From: CAVOGJ01 sp963700865
Lineage (GTDB): Bacteria > Planctomycetota > Planctomycetia > Pirellulales > Pirellulaceae
Assembly (NCBI GenBank): GCA_963700865.1
Contig: CAVOZC010000001.1
Coordinates: 704,300 to 768,299, forward strand
DNA length: 64,000 bases
Reading direction: 5' to 3'
The position numbers and the translations under genes are program-made. Under the pieces are notes generated by a model, which saw only the letters and a program-made list of their open reading frames with translations, was not told where the DNA came from and did not search any database. Within the stretch, counting starts at the first letter, position 1. Every line of letters begins with the position of its first letter. Below, piece by piece: positions 18,708 through 27,984 of this stretch.

Positions 18708-20528
18708 CCGATTCGCCCGTGAATTCGTGTGGCAACCGATGTGACCCGGGGAAAACGGGCCCAGCCGCGCGAGAGCGGAAAATCTTCCTCGGCCGCCTGT
18801 TTCTGATAGAGCGGCAGGTGGCGGTAGTAGACTTCGAGGATCATGGTTGCCATGGCGGTACAGTACAACCGCCCGCCCGACTCATTGGCGTGCCCGCCCT
18901 GAAAATACCAACTGCCGGCGGCATGCCCTTCCTTCTCCTGCGCATTGACCAATTGATCGCGCATCTGGTCATTCCACTTGGTCCAAACTTCACCGCCATG
19001 GTGCCGCATGACTTGCGTCGCATAATAATTGTAGTAGACGTCCGTTTCATCGGGGCCTAATTCCGACAGGTGGGCGACCCCGGCCGTAATAGAGGGATGC
19101 TCTCGTTTCCAACCCAAATACATGCGGCAGAGCAGTCCCACGGCGGCCGTGGAATTTCGCCAACGCAAGGTCGGATCGGTATACCCATAGTTCGCACCAT
19201 CCTTCGATTGCACCGAATCCAGAAAGCGGCTGACGCCGGCAATGGTCTGGCGGGGCACGTTCAGGTAAGCCATGTTGGCGCTCTTCAGTGCCATTAGTTG
19301 AAAGCCCACAACGGAAGTATCGCCAGGCTGACGCGGCTTGTATCGCCAACCGCCGCCGACCGGATCCTGGGCCCATGCGATTTCGTTGATCAACCCTTGG
19401 GCCGGCGTCATGAGCGTCTTGTCCTTCGTCATCGCATACGCTTCACAAAAGACGATCGCGCACAAACCGTGGGAGTAGTAATAACCTTCATCCTCCGCCA
19501 GGCTACCACGCAGCCCCTGCCACGCAATGCTGCGGCTGAGGTACTTCAAGCCCTTCTCGACGACCGCCTGATACTCGCCTTCCTGATGGGTTTGTCCCGA
19601 GCCGAGAAATGGAAGCAGAGCGAGAGCGGTCGCGCCACAACGAGCGCCTACTTTTTTGCCAATATCGGGGCAACGACCGCGGCAGCCTGGGGCCTTCTTG
19701 TGATCAAGCGACCAGCTGCCATCCGTCATCTGGTGTTGTTCGAGCCAACGCAAGGCCGACGCCACCGCCGCTTCGCTACCGGGCGTGCCGCCTCCTTCGC
19801 GCAGCATCCGCGCCTTGGAGACGGCGCCTCGACCGGAAAGGGCGTTTCCGTCAAAGCGCGCCAATCGGCTGACCGAGATCACTGCTGCTCACCGATGTCA
19901 GGTTTAACGGATCCAAGTCGACCTTTACCGGCGCCGATGTGAGATCCATCGCCGGTGAGACGATGGGGTTTTCCGTAAACAATTCTTCGTTCGCTTCCAC
20001 AAACGTCTCCGTCGTATCCACGACCGCATCGATCTCGAGCGAGTCGAGCGCCTGGTCTTGAAACTCTTCCAGCGACTCGACGACGTCGTTATTATCACCG
20101 AGGATCAGCTCGTTCTCGCGGTTGGGACGCTTGATGGGCGGTAGAGTCAGCAGGGCCAGGATCAGCAGCACGATGATGTGGACCAGCGTGCTGGTCAGCC
20201 AGCTCGGGAGCGCCGTGAAGACGAGAAAACTGCTGGTCGCGACCTCGTCGGTCGACGCGAGCTCGTTCGGCTCAGCAACCGGCTCAGCAACCGGCTCGGA
20301 CGCCGGCGGTGGATTCGTCGCGGACCGGGGGTGGGCTCCGGCGGCCTTCGGCCGGGCGGCCGGTTGCCCCGGCTCGACCGGCCGTTTGCGACTCCCCTTC
20401 CCGACGGGCGGTGTCGCGGCGGCTGCTGGGATCGGTGACGCGGGGGGAGATGGGGCGGGTTCGTGACCAGCCGCCGCCGGACGTGGTTTGGGTCGAGGTT
20501 TCGGCTTTTTTTTTGGCTGATCCGCCAT
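18623..20528 (-). CDS. Squalene-cyclase-repeat (prenyltransferase-like) membrane-anchored protein, frame-disrupted
   Basis: The start is ATG 20528, with GAGGGAAG upstream. The N-terminus is Lys/Pro/Ala-rich and cytoplasmic. One membrane helix follows (LVHIIVLLILALLTLPP), then an acidic linker (DNNDVVESLEEFQDQALDSL). The frame stops after GQPIGAL and resumes as DGNALSGRGAV; one extra T in the AAA at 19853-19855 explains this. The C-terminal half carries alpha/alpha-barrel repeats of the squalene cyclase/prenyltransferase class (ALRWLEQHQMTDGSWSLDHK, GLKYLSRS, VSRFLDSVQSKDGANYGYTD). No DxDD cyclase motif is visible, so enzymatic activity is doubtful. The last 30 residues overlap the HisA-like gene and may be another frame error. 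Confidence 0.78.
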
Positions 20529-20815
20529 CCACTTCCCTCGATTGATCCCCTCGCCTCGCACAGCGTCGCAGCCACGCGGCAGGCGGCCAGAGCCCCGGGG
20601 AGCTGCAAATTGCGGGGAAACGCACCCGTCCCAGTCTACGTCAAACCGGGTCGGCGAACCATCTGTCCCGTCCAAAGGGCGATTTTGCCCGGCTGTGGGC
20701 CTGGAAAACTTCGCCCTGAATCGTTTAAACTACGTGGCTCTGCCGGCCCGTCAGGGGTCGCGATCCAGGTGATTGATTCCAAGCGTGTGCCGCACGAAAG
20801 CATAGGAGTCCGGCG

Positions 20816-20992
20816 ATGGCCAAGAAGAGTGGAAAAGGGAAGAAGAAGGCCGAAACGGTCTTTCTCGTCTGCCAGGAAACGGGCGATTACAATTACGCGC
20901 TCCGCCGCAAGCCGGGCGGTGAGAAGCTGAAGCTGAGCAAGTATTCGCCTCGACTGCGAAAACACACCACGCACGTCGAGAAGAAGAAGTAA
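20816..20992 (+). CDS. rpmG: 50S ribosomal protein L33
   Basis: 58 residues, MAKKSGKGKKKAETVFLVCQ then ETGDYNYALRRKPGGEKLKL, ending LSKYSPRLRKHTTHVEKKK. The order VFLVCQETG, KLKLSKYSPRLRKHTTHVE matches bacterial L33. Zinc-binding forms have CxxC in the KYCPRCRKH segment; here it is KYSPRLRKH, so this is the zinc-free kind. AGGAG lies about 8 nt upstream of the ATG. It is a single gene, divergent from the squalene-cyclase-repeat protein and followed by intergenic repeats. Confidence 0.95.
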   Translation: MAKKSGKGKKKAETVFLVCQETGDYNYALRRKPGGEKLKLSKYSPRLRKHTTHVEKKK

Positions 20993-21058
20993 TCAGGTGG
21001 CGCGAACCGCCGACGTGCCGACGGGAGGCAAGCCGTCGCCATCGCGTGGCTGGGGAAA

Positions 21059-21194
21059 GCGGCGAAGCATCGCCGCACTCCCTATCGTGGCTGGGGCTTC
21101 CAGCCACAGTCCTTCCCCGGCCTCACCGTGATCCAATGCCGACTGGGGCAAGATGCCCCAGCCACAGTCTTCCCCGTGGCTGGGGCTTCCAGCC
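21059..21194. repeat. Palindromic intergenic repeats left of the IS element
   Basis: Contains GCGGCGAAGCATCGCCGC (21059-21076), the hairpin GTGGCTGGGGCTTCCAGCCAC (21087-21107), the hairpin CTGGGGCAAGATGCCCCAG (21143-21161), and the start of a second GTGGCTGGGGCTTCCAGCC cut by the IS at 21194. The same blocks resume at 22678. The open frames through here are translated repeat. Confidence 0.85.
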
Positions 21195-22677
21195 AATCCT
21201 GTTCGGCACGGTATTTGTTAGCCAAAATTGGGCTAGCGCTTTTGGTCGAGATATCTCATATTCTCGTTTATGAGCAATTCAAATGCCAGGAGAAAGAAGC
21301 CGCCGATCAGGGAGCGCCAGCTCCAGGGTTTCCGCGATCTTCGTGCGATGCGTACGTTGTTGGAGAGGTTGCACGGCGTGGGCGCCGAGCGGGACAAAGC
21401 CGGAAATCGTAGTCTCTTCATGGATGACTACTGCCTGCTGGTGTTGATGTGGCTTTTTAACCCGGTAATCGACTCACTTCGCGGTCTGCAACAGACAACC
21501 GACCTTCCAGGAATGCGTAAGCGACTTGGTGTCGGGCGAGCGTCGTTGGGCTCACTATCGGAATCGGTTGCCATCTTTGATCCGGAACGACTTGCGGAGC
21601 TCGCGGAGGAACTCAGCCGCAAGCTTCCTGAACGCACACCTGAGAAGTTTGATGTGATCGACAAGAAGATAACGGCTGTCGATGGTTCTGTCTTTCGTGT
21701 GCTAACTCAAATTGCTCACTTGGCGTGGCTTCCTAAAGGGGAAGGGAAGTCCTCCTGTGGGTACCGACTGCACGCTCAGTTCGAAGTCTTTCGCGGTACG
21801 CCATCACGAATCGACGTGACGGGTGCAAACCCCAAAGGTGAAGCCGATGAACGCCAGGTTCTGGAACGGACTGTTGAGGCGGAGCGGTGCTACTTGATGG
21901 ATCGTGGCTACGAGAAATATGTGCTTTGGAACGCGATTCACGCCAAAGGCAGTCAGTACGTTTGCCGCGTCAAAGATACCGTGACATATACGGTTGTTTC
22001 CGAAAGGGAACTAACAGACGAAGATCGAGCCGCAAATGTCATTAGCGACCAGTTGATTCAATTCGGAACTCCCAATAGTCGTACCGCTGCGCCCGATCAC
22101 ACAACGCGGATCGTGATTGTCAAGGCTGAGCCTCACGACAGCCGACGCAGCAAAAACGGCGCTAGTGGCCCCAGCAGCGATGGCTACCTTCGCATCATTA
22201 CCAACAACCTCGACGCTCCCGCGGAAATTATCGCAGCGTTATATCTGCTTCGCTGGACGATCGAGTTGTACTTCCGCGTAATCAAGCAGCTCCTCGGATG
22301 TCGGCATTTGCTCAGCACGAAGTCAGAGGGCGTCACCATCCAATTTTACATGGCGATCATCGCCTGCATCATGATTCTATCGATTACCGGTAAGACGCCA
22401 ACCAAGCGAACGTACGAGATGCTTTGCTACTACTTGTTAGGCTGGGCGACGCTCGAGGACCTGGAGAGACACATCAAAAAACTGAAATCCGCGTGACCTG
22501 AGCAACGCTGCGTCGCCACGCATCGCGCCGCTTCACGCTGCGCATTCGGTAGATCAACGCTCCCCAATCTCTTGTCGACGCCGCCAATTTTCAGCAAACT
22601 GGCAAAACCAAGGATGTCGCTCGAAAGCCAAATCGCTGCTAAAACGTCGCCGATTAACGATCGTGCCGAACAGGATT
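21195..22677 (+). mobile_element. IS4-family insertion sequence with 11-bp target duplication
   Basis: The element is 1483 bp. Its ends are perfect 16-bp inverted repeats, AATCCTGTTCGGCACG at 21195-21210 and its complement at 22662-22677. Both flanks carry the 11-bp direct repeat GGCTTCCAGCC (21184-21194 and 22678-22688), a length normal for IS4-type target duplications. It encodes one intact transposase. The target is a copy of the GTGGCTGGGGCTTCCAGCCAC palindromic repeat, which it splits; joining the flanks restores the repeat exactly. Confidence 0.93.
21270..22496 (+). CDS. IS4-family DDE transposase
   Basis: 408 residues, apparently intact. DDE residues of the IS4 family are recognisable: the first Asp in ITAVDGSVFRVL, the second in CYLMDRGYEKY, and the Glu in the C-terminal Y-R-E-K signature YLLRWTIELYFRVIKQLLGC. 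The N-terminal part (LPGMRKRLGVGRASLGSLSE) resembles the DNA-binding region of IS4 transposases that act at hairpins. It lies between the terminal inverted repeats at 21195 and 22677. With intact ends and a clean target duplication, the insertion looks recent. Confidence 0.95.
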   Translation: MSNSNARRKKPPIRERQLQGFRDLRAMRTLLERLHGVGAERDKAGNRSLFMDDYCLLVLMWLFNPVIDSLRGLQQTTDLPGMRKRLGVGRASLGSLSESVAIFDPERLAELAEELSRKLPERTPEKFDVIDKKITAVDGSVFRVLTQIAHLAWLPKGEGKSSCGYRLHAQFEVFRGTPSRIDVTGANPKGEADERQVLERTVEAERCYLMDRGYEKYVLWNAIHAKGSQYVCRVKDTVTYTVVSERELTDEDRAANVISDQLIQFGTPNSRTAAPDHTTRIVIVKAEPHDSRRSKNGASGPSSDGYLRIITNNLDAPAEIIAALYLLRWTIELYFRVIKQLLGCRHLLSTKSEGVTIQFYMAIIACIMILSITGKTPTKRTYEMLCYYLLGWATLEDLERHIKKLKSA

Positions 22678-22860
22678 GGCTTCCAGCCACAGTCCTCCCC
22701 CGGCCTCACCGTGATCCAATGCCGACTGGGGCAAGATGCCCCAGCCACAGTCTTCCCCGTGGCTGGGGCTTCCAGCCACAGTCCTTCCCGGCCTCACCGT
22801 GATCCAATGCCGACTGGGGCAAGATGCCCCAGCCACAGTCTTCCCCGTGGCTGGAGTATC
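22678..22860. repeat. Palindromic intergenic repeats right of the IS element
   Basis: The continuation of the repeat cut by the IS: GGCTTCCAGCCACAG, then CTGGGGCAAGATGCCCCAG (22723-22741), a full GTGGCTGGGGCTTCCAGCCAC (22759-22779), a further CTGGGGCAAGATGCCCCAG (22813-22831) and a degenerate half unit ending near 22860. The spacing sequence CCTCACCGTGATCCAATGCC recurs between units. Confidence 0.85.
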
Positions 22861-22970
22861 TGCCTCCGGTCCAGTACCATGACCGCTGAGTCGCCCGCGG
22901 TTACTCGGTTACTCTCACCGCCCCCACCCGCATTTCCAACCCCAACGTGCCGCCCGCCGAAAGGAGTCCC

Positions 22971-24741
22971 ATGGGCAAGCGATGGCGTATTCGACCTTAT
23001 GACGAAGGCCGATCCTTGTACTTGGAGCGGGGTGCCGCGTTATCGCCCGTCGTCGCCCAGTTATTGATCCACCGTGGCATTGATGACCCGGCGGTCGCCC
23101 GCGCCTTCCTGGCCGCCCGCTTCAGTGAATTGCGCGATCCCCAGATGCTCCCGGGACTGGCGCCGGCCGCCGATCGCATATTTACCGCCATTCAGCAGGG
23201 CAAAAAGATCGCCATTTACGGGGACTATGACGCGGACGGCATGACGGCAACCGCCATCCTGCTGCGCAGCCTGCGGATGCTCAATGCGGATGCGACGTAT
23301 TACGTGCCAAATCGACTCGACGAAGGCTACGGGCTGAACCACGACGCATTGGCCAAGCTGGCGGCCGATCATGTGCAACTGGTCGTCACCGTGGACTGCG
23401 GCATCACCAGCTGTGAAGAAGCGGCCACGGCGACTCGGTTGGGTCTGGAACTGATCATTACGGACCATCATGAAATGGCGGATGACGTTGCCGTTGGCGG
23501 CCGACATCGTCCATCCCCGGCTCCCGGGGCACGAGTATCCCTTTGACGGTTTGTGCGGAGCCGCCGTGGCCTTCAAACTCGCCTGGGCCTTGTGTCAGCG
23601 GGCCAGCAAAGCAGAGAAGGTGACGCCCCGTTTCAAACACTTCCTGCTGGCGACCCTCGGCTTGGCGGCCATCGGCACGGTCGCCGATGTTGTCCCGCTC
23701 GTCGATGAAAACCGACTGATTGTCCGACACGGGTTGAACAGCCTGAAAGAATATCCGCTGGCGGGTGTCGACGCGCTGCTGGCCGTTTGCAAGCTCCAGG
23801 AGCGACCTCAGCTCTCGAGTGAGGATATTGCCTTTGCTTTGGCTCCTCGCTTGAATGCCGCGGGCCGTTTGGGACAGGCCGAGTTGGCGGTCGAGCTATT
23901 GACAACCGATGATGAGAATCGGGCCCGCGGCCTGGCCGAGTACCTGCACGAATTGAATATCAGTCGCGACAGTCTGGAACGGAGTATTTATCTGGCTGCC
24001 AGCAAACAGATCCAGGAGCGATTCGATGCCAGCGGAGACCCAGCCTTTGTCCTGGCGGGCCGAGGCTGGCATCCGGGCGTGATTGGCATCGTGGCTGGTC
24101 GCTTGGCGGACAAGTACACGCGACCTTGCGTGATGATCGCCCTGGACGATTTGGGACGTTCGGTGGGCACGGGTTCCGCGCGTACGGCCTCGGGCCTGAA
24201 TTTACATCAGGCACTTTCACGCTGTGCCGACTCGTTGATCACGTTTGGAGGGCACGCGGCGGCGGCCGGGCTGCGGATCGATGAAGCGCACATCGACACC
24301 TTTCGCGCGCATTTCACGCGGCATGTCGCCGAGCAAATCTCGCCCGAGGATCGCGTGGCCGAGATTCACATTGATGCCGAAGCGCCGCTGGCCCAACTGA
24401 CGTTGCAGACCGTGAAGCAGATCGAACAACTGGCTCCCTTTGGCGAACGCAATCCCCGTCCCGTCTTGTGCGCGGCGAATGTCGTGGTCGACGGCCCCGT
24501 GAAGCGGATCGGTGCCGGAGAGCGCCATTTATCGCTGACGCTCAAGCACCAAAGCGTGACCCTGCGGGCCTTGGCGTTCGGCCAGGCCGAATGGGCCGAC
24601 GATTTGAATCGGCGAGACGAACCGATTGATGTGGCTTACCGGCCGGTGATCAACGAGTTTCGCGGGCGCCGCAGCGTCGAGCTGCATCTGGTGGATTGGC
24701 GGCCAAGTGAATTGGTGAAACCGGCCCCTCTTCCCTTCTAA
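22971..24741 (+). CDS. recJ: Single-stranded-DNA-specific exonuclease RecJ, frame-disrupted
   Basis: The start ATG 22971 has AAGGAG 5 nt upstream. RecJ is a 5'-3' single-strand DNase in recombination and mismatch repair. Motifs in order: IAIYGDYDADGMTA, VVTVDCGIT, LIITDHHEMAD (DHH), GTVADVVPLVDENRL, LAPRLNAAGRLG, WHPGVIGIVAGRLAD and the DHHA1 GGHAAAAGLRI, with a C-terminal OB-like region. The frame breaks after ITDHHEMAD and continues as TLPLAADIVHPRLPG. One extra G at 23481-23485 accounts for it, and removal restores a protein of about 589 residues, normal for the family. Because RecJ is widely conserved, an error in the sequence seems more likely than loss of the gene. Confidence 0.9.
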
Positions 24742-24840
24742 ATCGGCAGTGGCTGGCCGGAAATTGTTGACGGCGAGCGCCATTCGAGATTTGATGGTGG
24801 TAAATCGGACACTCACCGCGGCAAACCCGGAGATCCCCTC

Positions 24841-25701
24841 ATGCGCGACCACTTGGAATTCTGCGTCGAGTCACTTGAGCACCGCCAGATGTTGGCCGCC
24901 GCCATCAGTTTTAATCCGAATTCCGGGCTGATGCGGATCACCTCGGATGCGGATGGGGGATCCGTGTTCTTGGACGGAGGCGGCACCCTCGGCACGGTCT
25001 TCGCTCGAGTCGACGGCCAACCAGCAGGTTCATTCGTTGGTGTCAACAAAATCGTCGCCCGGATGGGGCCTGCGAATGACACATTGTTTCTTGGTTCGAT
25101 AGCGATTGGGGGATCGCTGAACGTCAACATGGGAAATGGGGACGATACCGTCAGCATCCTGAATACGGCTTTCGATAGCGTGTCTGGGGTAATCGGAAAC
25201 GTGTTTATCGGGGGTGCGGTGACGATCAATATGGGGCGCGGCACGTTCGACGGTATTTCGCTGGACGCCGCCAATGGCTTCGGACAAACGTACGGCAATA
25301 AGGTGACCCTGACGGGCCTGCGAAGTGCGAACCTCGGGGGCGAAGGAACATCCCAGTCGATCGAAGGCCGGGATATCAATATCCTGGGCAGTCTGGCCAT
25401 TCGAAAAGATGTCGGCAGCTCCACGATCAGCCTGACGAATGTGAATATCGGCGGCACGACGACGATTCGGGGCAGCCGATTTACCGATACGGTGGGCATC
25501 ATTGACTGCGCGTTCGCCAGACGTGTCACGATCGATCTGGGTGCCGGGGGGGATACGCTTTTTGTCGCCGGTGACGCGAATGCGAATTGGTTTGCCCATC
25601 GGACCACATTCAAGGGTGGTGCCGGCCAGGACACGCTCTTCTTTCAGGATGGAAACTACTTCGCCAATCCCCCTACCATTGACTTTGAGATAATCGCATA
25701 G
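24841..25701 (+). CDS. ESLEHRQMLA-type surface protein of unknown function
   Basis: 286 residues. The N-terminus RDHLEFCVESLEHRQMLAAA has the LEPR/ESLEHRxMLA signature found at the start of many large planctomycete exported proteins. The remainder is Gly/Asn/Thr-rich with short repeating beta-strand units (NMGNGDDTVSILNTAFD, INMGRGTFDGISLDAANG, IDLGAGGDTLFVAG) resembling calcium-type beta-roll or beta-helix repeats. It is probably exported and cell-surface. GGAGA precedes the ATG. It is shorter than most members of this loosely defined group. Function unknown. Confidence 0.8.
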   Translation: MRDHLEFCVESLEHRQMLAAAISFNPNSGLMRITSDADGGSVFLDGGGTLGTVFARVDGQPAGSFVGVNKIVARMGPANDTLFLGSIAIGGSLNVNMGNGDDTVSILNTAFDSVSGVIGNVFIGGAVTINMGRGTFDGISLDAANGFGQTYGNKVTLTGLRSANLGGEGTSQSIEGRDINILGSLAIRKDVGSSTISLTNVNIGGTTTIRGSRFTDTVGIIDCAFARRVTIDLGAGGDTLFVAGDANANWFAHRTTFKGGAGQDTLFFQDGNYFANPPTIDFEIIA

Positions 25702-25826
25702 ACCCTCGTGACTTTGGTATGCTGGCCCGAGTTCACATAGACCTGCCTTATGGCATGCACCAAGCAGGTTCGATTGGAAAAAACCAAGCGACGAAATGAC
25801 TTTGGATTTCTCATGAGGAGACACCC

Positions 25827-26321
25827 ATGGCGGCCATGCAAGGGACGAAACCACACAAGATCCGCCGTGCCAAGTTTCAGAATTTCAACGATATGCTGGC
25901 CGACGTCGACGCGATGCTTCAGTCAGGCTATACCCGCCACGGCAACTGGACGCTCGGCCAGGCCTGCAGCCACATTGCCGACTGGATGCGATTTCCGCTC
26001 GACGGCTTTCCCAAGGTACCGCTGCCGATGCGGGCCATCATGTGGGTGATGAAGCACACGGTCGCCCCGGGCATGAGGCGAAAAATCCTTGCCGAGGGCT
26101 TCCAAGGAGGGATGCCGACGGCGCCCGTGACGGTTCCCCGAGCGGAGGAAGTCACCGATCAGCAAGGCGCGGAAAAACTTCGAGAAACCGTCGACCGTCT
26201 GCTCTCCTATGATGGCCCGCTCCAGCCGTCTCCCCTGTTTGGCCCCATGGATAAGCCAACGCTCATCCAAGTCAGCCTGCTTCACGCCGAACATCATCTC
26301 AGTTATCTCGCGCCGAAGTAG
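25827..26321 (+). CDS. DUF1569 protein (DinB-like helical bundle)
   Basis: 164 residues starting at an ATG with AGGAG about 8 nt upstream. The family pattern is present: KFQNFNDMLADVDAML, GNWTLGQACSHIADWM with the first His, and the C-terminal LIQVSLLHAEHHLSYLAPK with the paired His residues. These positions match the metal-binding His of DinB/YfiT-like four-helix bundles. The enzymatic role is not known for DUF1569, which is abundant in planctomycetes and Bacteroidetes. The next gene converges on it. Confidence 0.88.
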   Translation: MAAMQGTKPHKIRRAKFQNFNDMLADVDAMLQSGYTRHGNWTLGQACSHIADWMRFPLDGFPKVPLPMRAIMWVMKHTVAPGMRRKILAEGFQGGMPTAPVTVPRAEEVTDQQGAEKLRETVDRLLSYDGPLQPSPLFGPMDKPTLIQVSLLHAEHHLSYLAPK

Positions 26322-26477
26322 CGGACCTCACGATTTTCGTCGATCAGAGGCGTGGCGCGAGGGGCTTGTTGCCAAGGAAGACATGGCCGCCAAGGTTCTG
26401 AACGCTGACCCTCTTGGCATTCGTGGTAATTGTCGTCCTTCGTCAATCCGTCCGATCGTCGCGTGGTGGGCCGCACT

Positions 26478-27173
26478 TTATTGTGCGGTACCGGGACCAG
26501 GCAGCAGCTCTATCTCGGCGTTTTGATCATCGGTCGACTGCGGCTCGGCGGGCGTGGGAACTGCGGTTGCCGGCGGAGCTTCGATCAGCTCCTGGAATTC
26601 GACCAGGCGGGTCAACGTCCGCTGAAATGCGGGCAACTCGGCAATCGGTTGAAAGCGAGGCTCGTCGCGCACCGCTTCGTAGCGTTCCCGCACTCCTTGC
26701 AGCTGTTGGCTCACCGATTCGATGACCGCGCCCGGTGGTGGAGGAATGGTGCGGCGGCTGGTAATCAGGATGCCCGCCGGCAGGCGCAAGAACTCTTGCC
26801 AGTCTTCACCCGCACGAATACGTCGGAGTTCCCTCTCCAGGCCTTGATGTGCCGCCACCAATCGCCGTTGCCCTTGAATTCGGGGGGATGCCGAGTCGGA
26901 CACGGCGGGTGCGGGCGATTGTGAGAATGGCGTGGGCGGCGGTGGCACGACGTAATCGGGTTCCACAAGCACGTATCGACGCGGTGGCGAATGGATCGAC
27001 ACGAAGGGTGCCCGCACGTGGGAGCTGCCATCGGGATGTGTAAAAACTTCGACGAACGGCGCCTTGACGTAGCCTGGTCGCACTTGGACCATTTGAGCCG
27101 CGGCATGCGGGCCGGGATGCCAGGCGCTCGATAGGCAAATGAGAACGGCGATATGACTTGCCAATCGCGACAT
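26478..27173 (-). CDS. Secreted planctomycete protein of unknown function
   Basis: About 231 residues from the ATG at 27173, chosen because a signal peptide follows (MSRLASHIAVLICLSSAW then AAAQ) and AAGGTGG lies upstream. After cleavage, short repeats of the form VKAPFVEVFTHPDGSSHVRA and VRAPFVSIHSPP occur, a pattern seen in many planctomycete exported proteins. Two Pro-rich segments (VVPPPPTPF, RRTIPPPPGAV) flank a helical, charged region (RRLVAAHQGLERELRRIRAG). Function unknown. Upstream, the divergent direction leads into the 27225 repeat array. Confidence 0.75.
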   Translation of the reverse strand: MSRLASHIAVLICLSSAWHPGPHAAAQMVQVRPGYVKAPFVEVFTHPDGSSHVRAPFVSIHSPPRRYVLVEPDYVVPPPPTPFSQSPAPAVSDSASPRIQGQRRLVAAHQGLERELRRIRAGEDWQEFLRLPAGILITSRRTIPPPPGAVIESVSQQLQGVRERYEAVRDEPRFQPIAELPAFQRTLTRLVEFQELIEAPPATAVPTPAEPQSTDDQNAEIELLPGPGTAQ

Positions 27174-27224
27174 GGTGATCCACCTTATCAAGACCTTGGG
27201 GACGCCGACTTCAGGGACCACCGG

Positions 27225-27562
27225 GGCTGGGGCTTCCAGCCGCAGTCCTCCTGCGTTTCGTGGCTGGGGCTTCCAGCCACAGTCCTCACCTCATCGTGCC
27301 GGGCAAAGTCTTGCGACTTCGGCTACGAGCATGTTTCGTGGCTGGGGCTTCCAGCCACAGTCCTCCCGCGTTTCGTGGCTGGGGCTTCCAGCCACAGTCC
27401 TCCCGCGTTTCGTGGCTGGGGCTTCCAGCCACAGTCCTCACCTCATCGTGCCGGCCAGAGTCTCGCGACTTCGGCTACGAGCATGTTTCGTGGCTGGGGC
27501 TTCCAGCCACAGTCCTCCCGCGTTTCGTGGCTGGGGCTTCCAGCCACAGTCCTCCCGCGTCT
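27225..27562. repeat. Array of seven GTGGCTGGGGCTTCCAGCCAC palindromes
   Basis: Seven copies of the GGCTGGGGCTTCCAGCC hairpin, the first degenerate, with AGTCCTCCCGCGTTTC or longer spacers. A 154-bp higher-order unit is duplicated: the block from 27259 recurs from 27413 with only a few differences, including TCCTCACCTCATCGTGCC and CGACTTCGGCTACGAGCATG. All open frames across it translate the repeat itself. The hairpins could act as terminators or processing sites. No cas genes and no unique spacers are present, so it is not CRISPR. Confidence 0.9.
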
Positions 27563-27779
27563 CCACGTCATCCACGGCCGCAATCACTCGCGGCCACGTC
27601 ATCATAACCAGTCTAGCCTGGAAAGCGTCCTCGGGACACAAGTTGCCTTGAATTCGTACGCAGGGTCTGGCGGGTTGCTCACCGCCGCGGGGCGTCCCGC
27701 GGCACAAGGATCCTGGGATATTCCGCGGGCCGAGCCACCCTTCTAAATCGGCGGTGAGCCGGCTATTATCAGAGAGACA

Positions 27780-27853
27780 CGGGGCGTGGCTCAGCCTGGT
27801 AGAGCGCTGCGTTCGGGACGCAGAGGTCGCAAGTTCAAATCTTGTCGCCCCGA
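27780..27853 (+). tRNA. tRNA-Pro (anticodon CGG)
   Basis: A 74-nt cloverleaf. The acceptor stem CGGGGCG pairs fully with CGCCCCG, followed by discriminator A73. The D arm is GCUC/GAGC. The anticodon stem CUGCG/CGCAG encloses the loop UUCGGGA, with anticodon CGG reading CCG. The T arm is GCAAG/CUUGU. C1-G72 with A73 is the usual bacterial tRNA-Pro identity feature. CCA is not encoded. The accessory primase-helicase-nuclease gene ends 130 bp beyond its 3' end. Confidence 0.96.
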
Positions 27854-27984
27854 TTAGCGAAAGTCAATGTACATGCCGATGCAAAGCCTCTAAGCAGTTG
27901 ATCGGAGCAGGCTTACGACGACTCAAGCTGCGCAGGTATCATCGCCACATAGCAGCCCGCACCGCGCGTGCTAATTGGTTTGGC

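Noticed and set aside
27225..27562. Possible CRISPR array
   Set aside because: Repeats are self-complementary hairpins, spacers are themselves repeated and no cas gene is present.
27153..27746. Three overlapping open frames with WLGLPATVL and GWGFQPQS repeats
   Set aside because: They translate the DNA hairpin in different frames and carry no independent coding signal.
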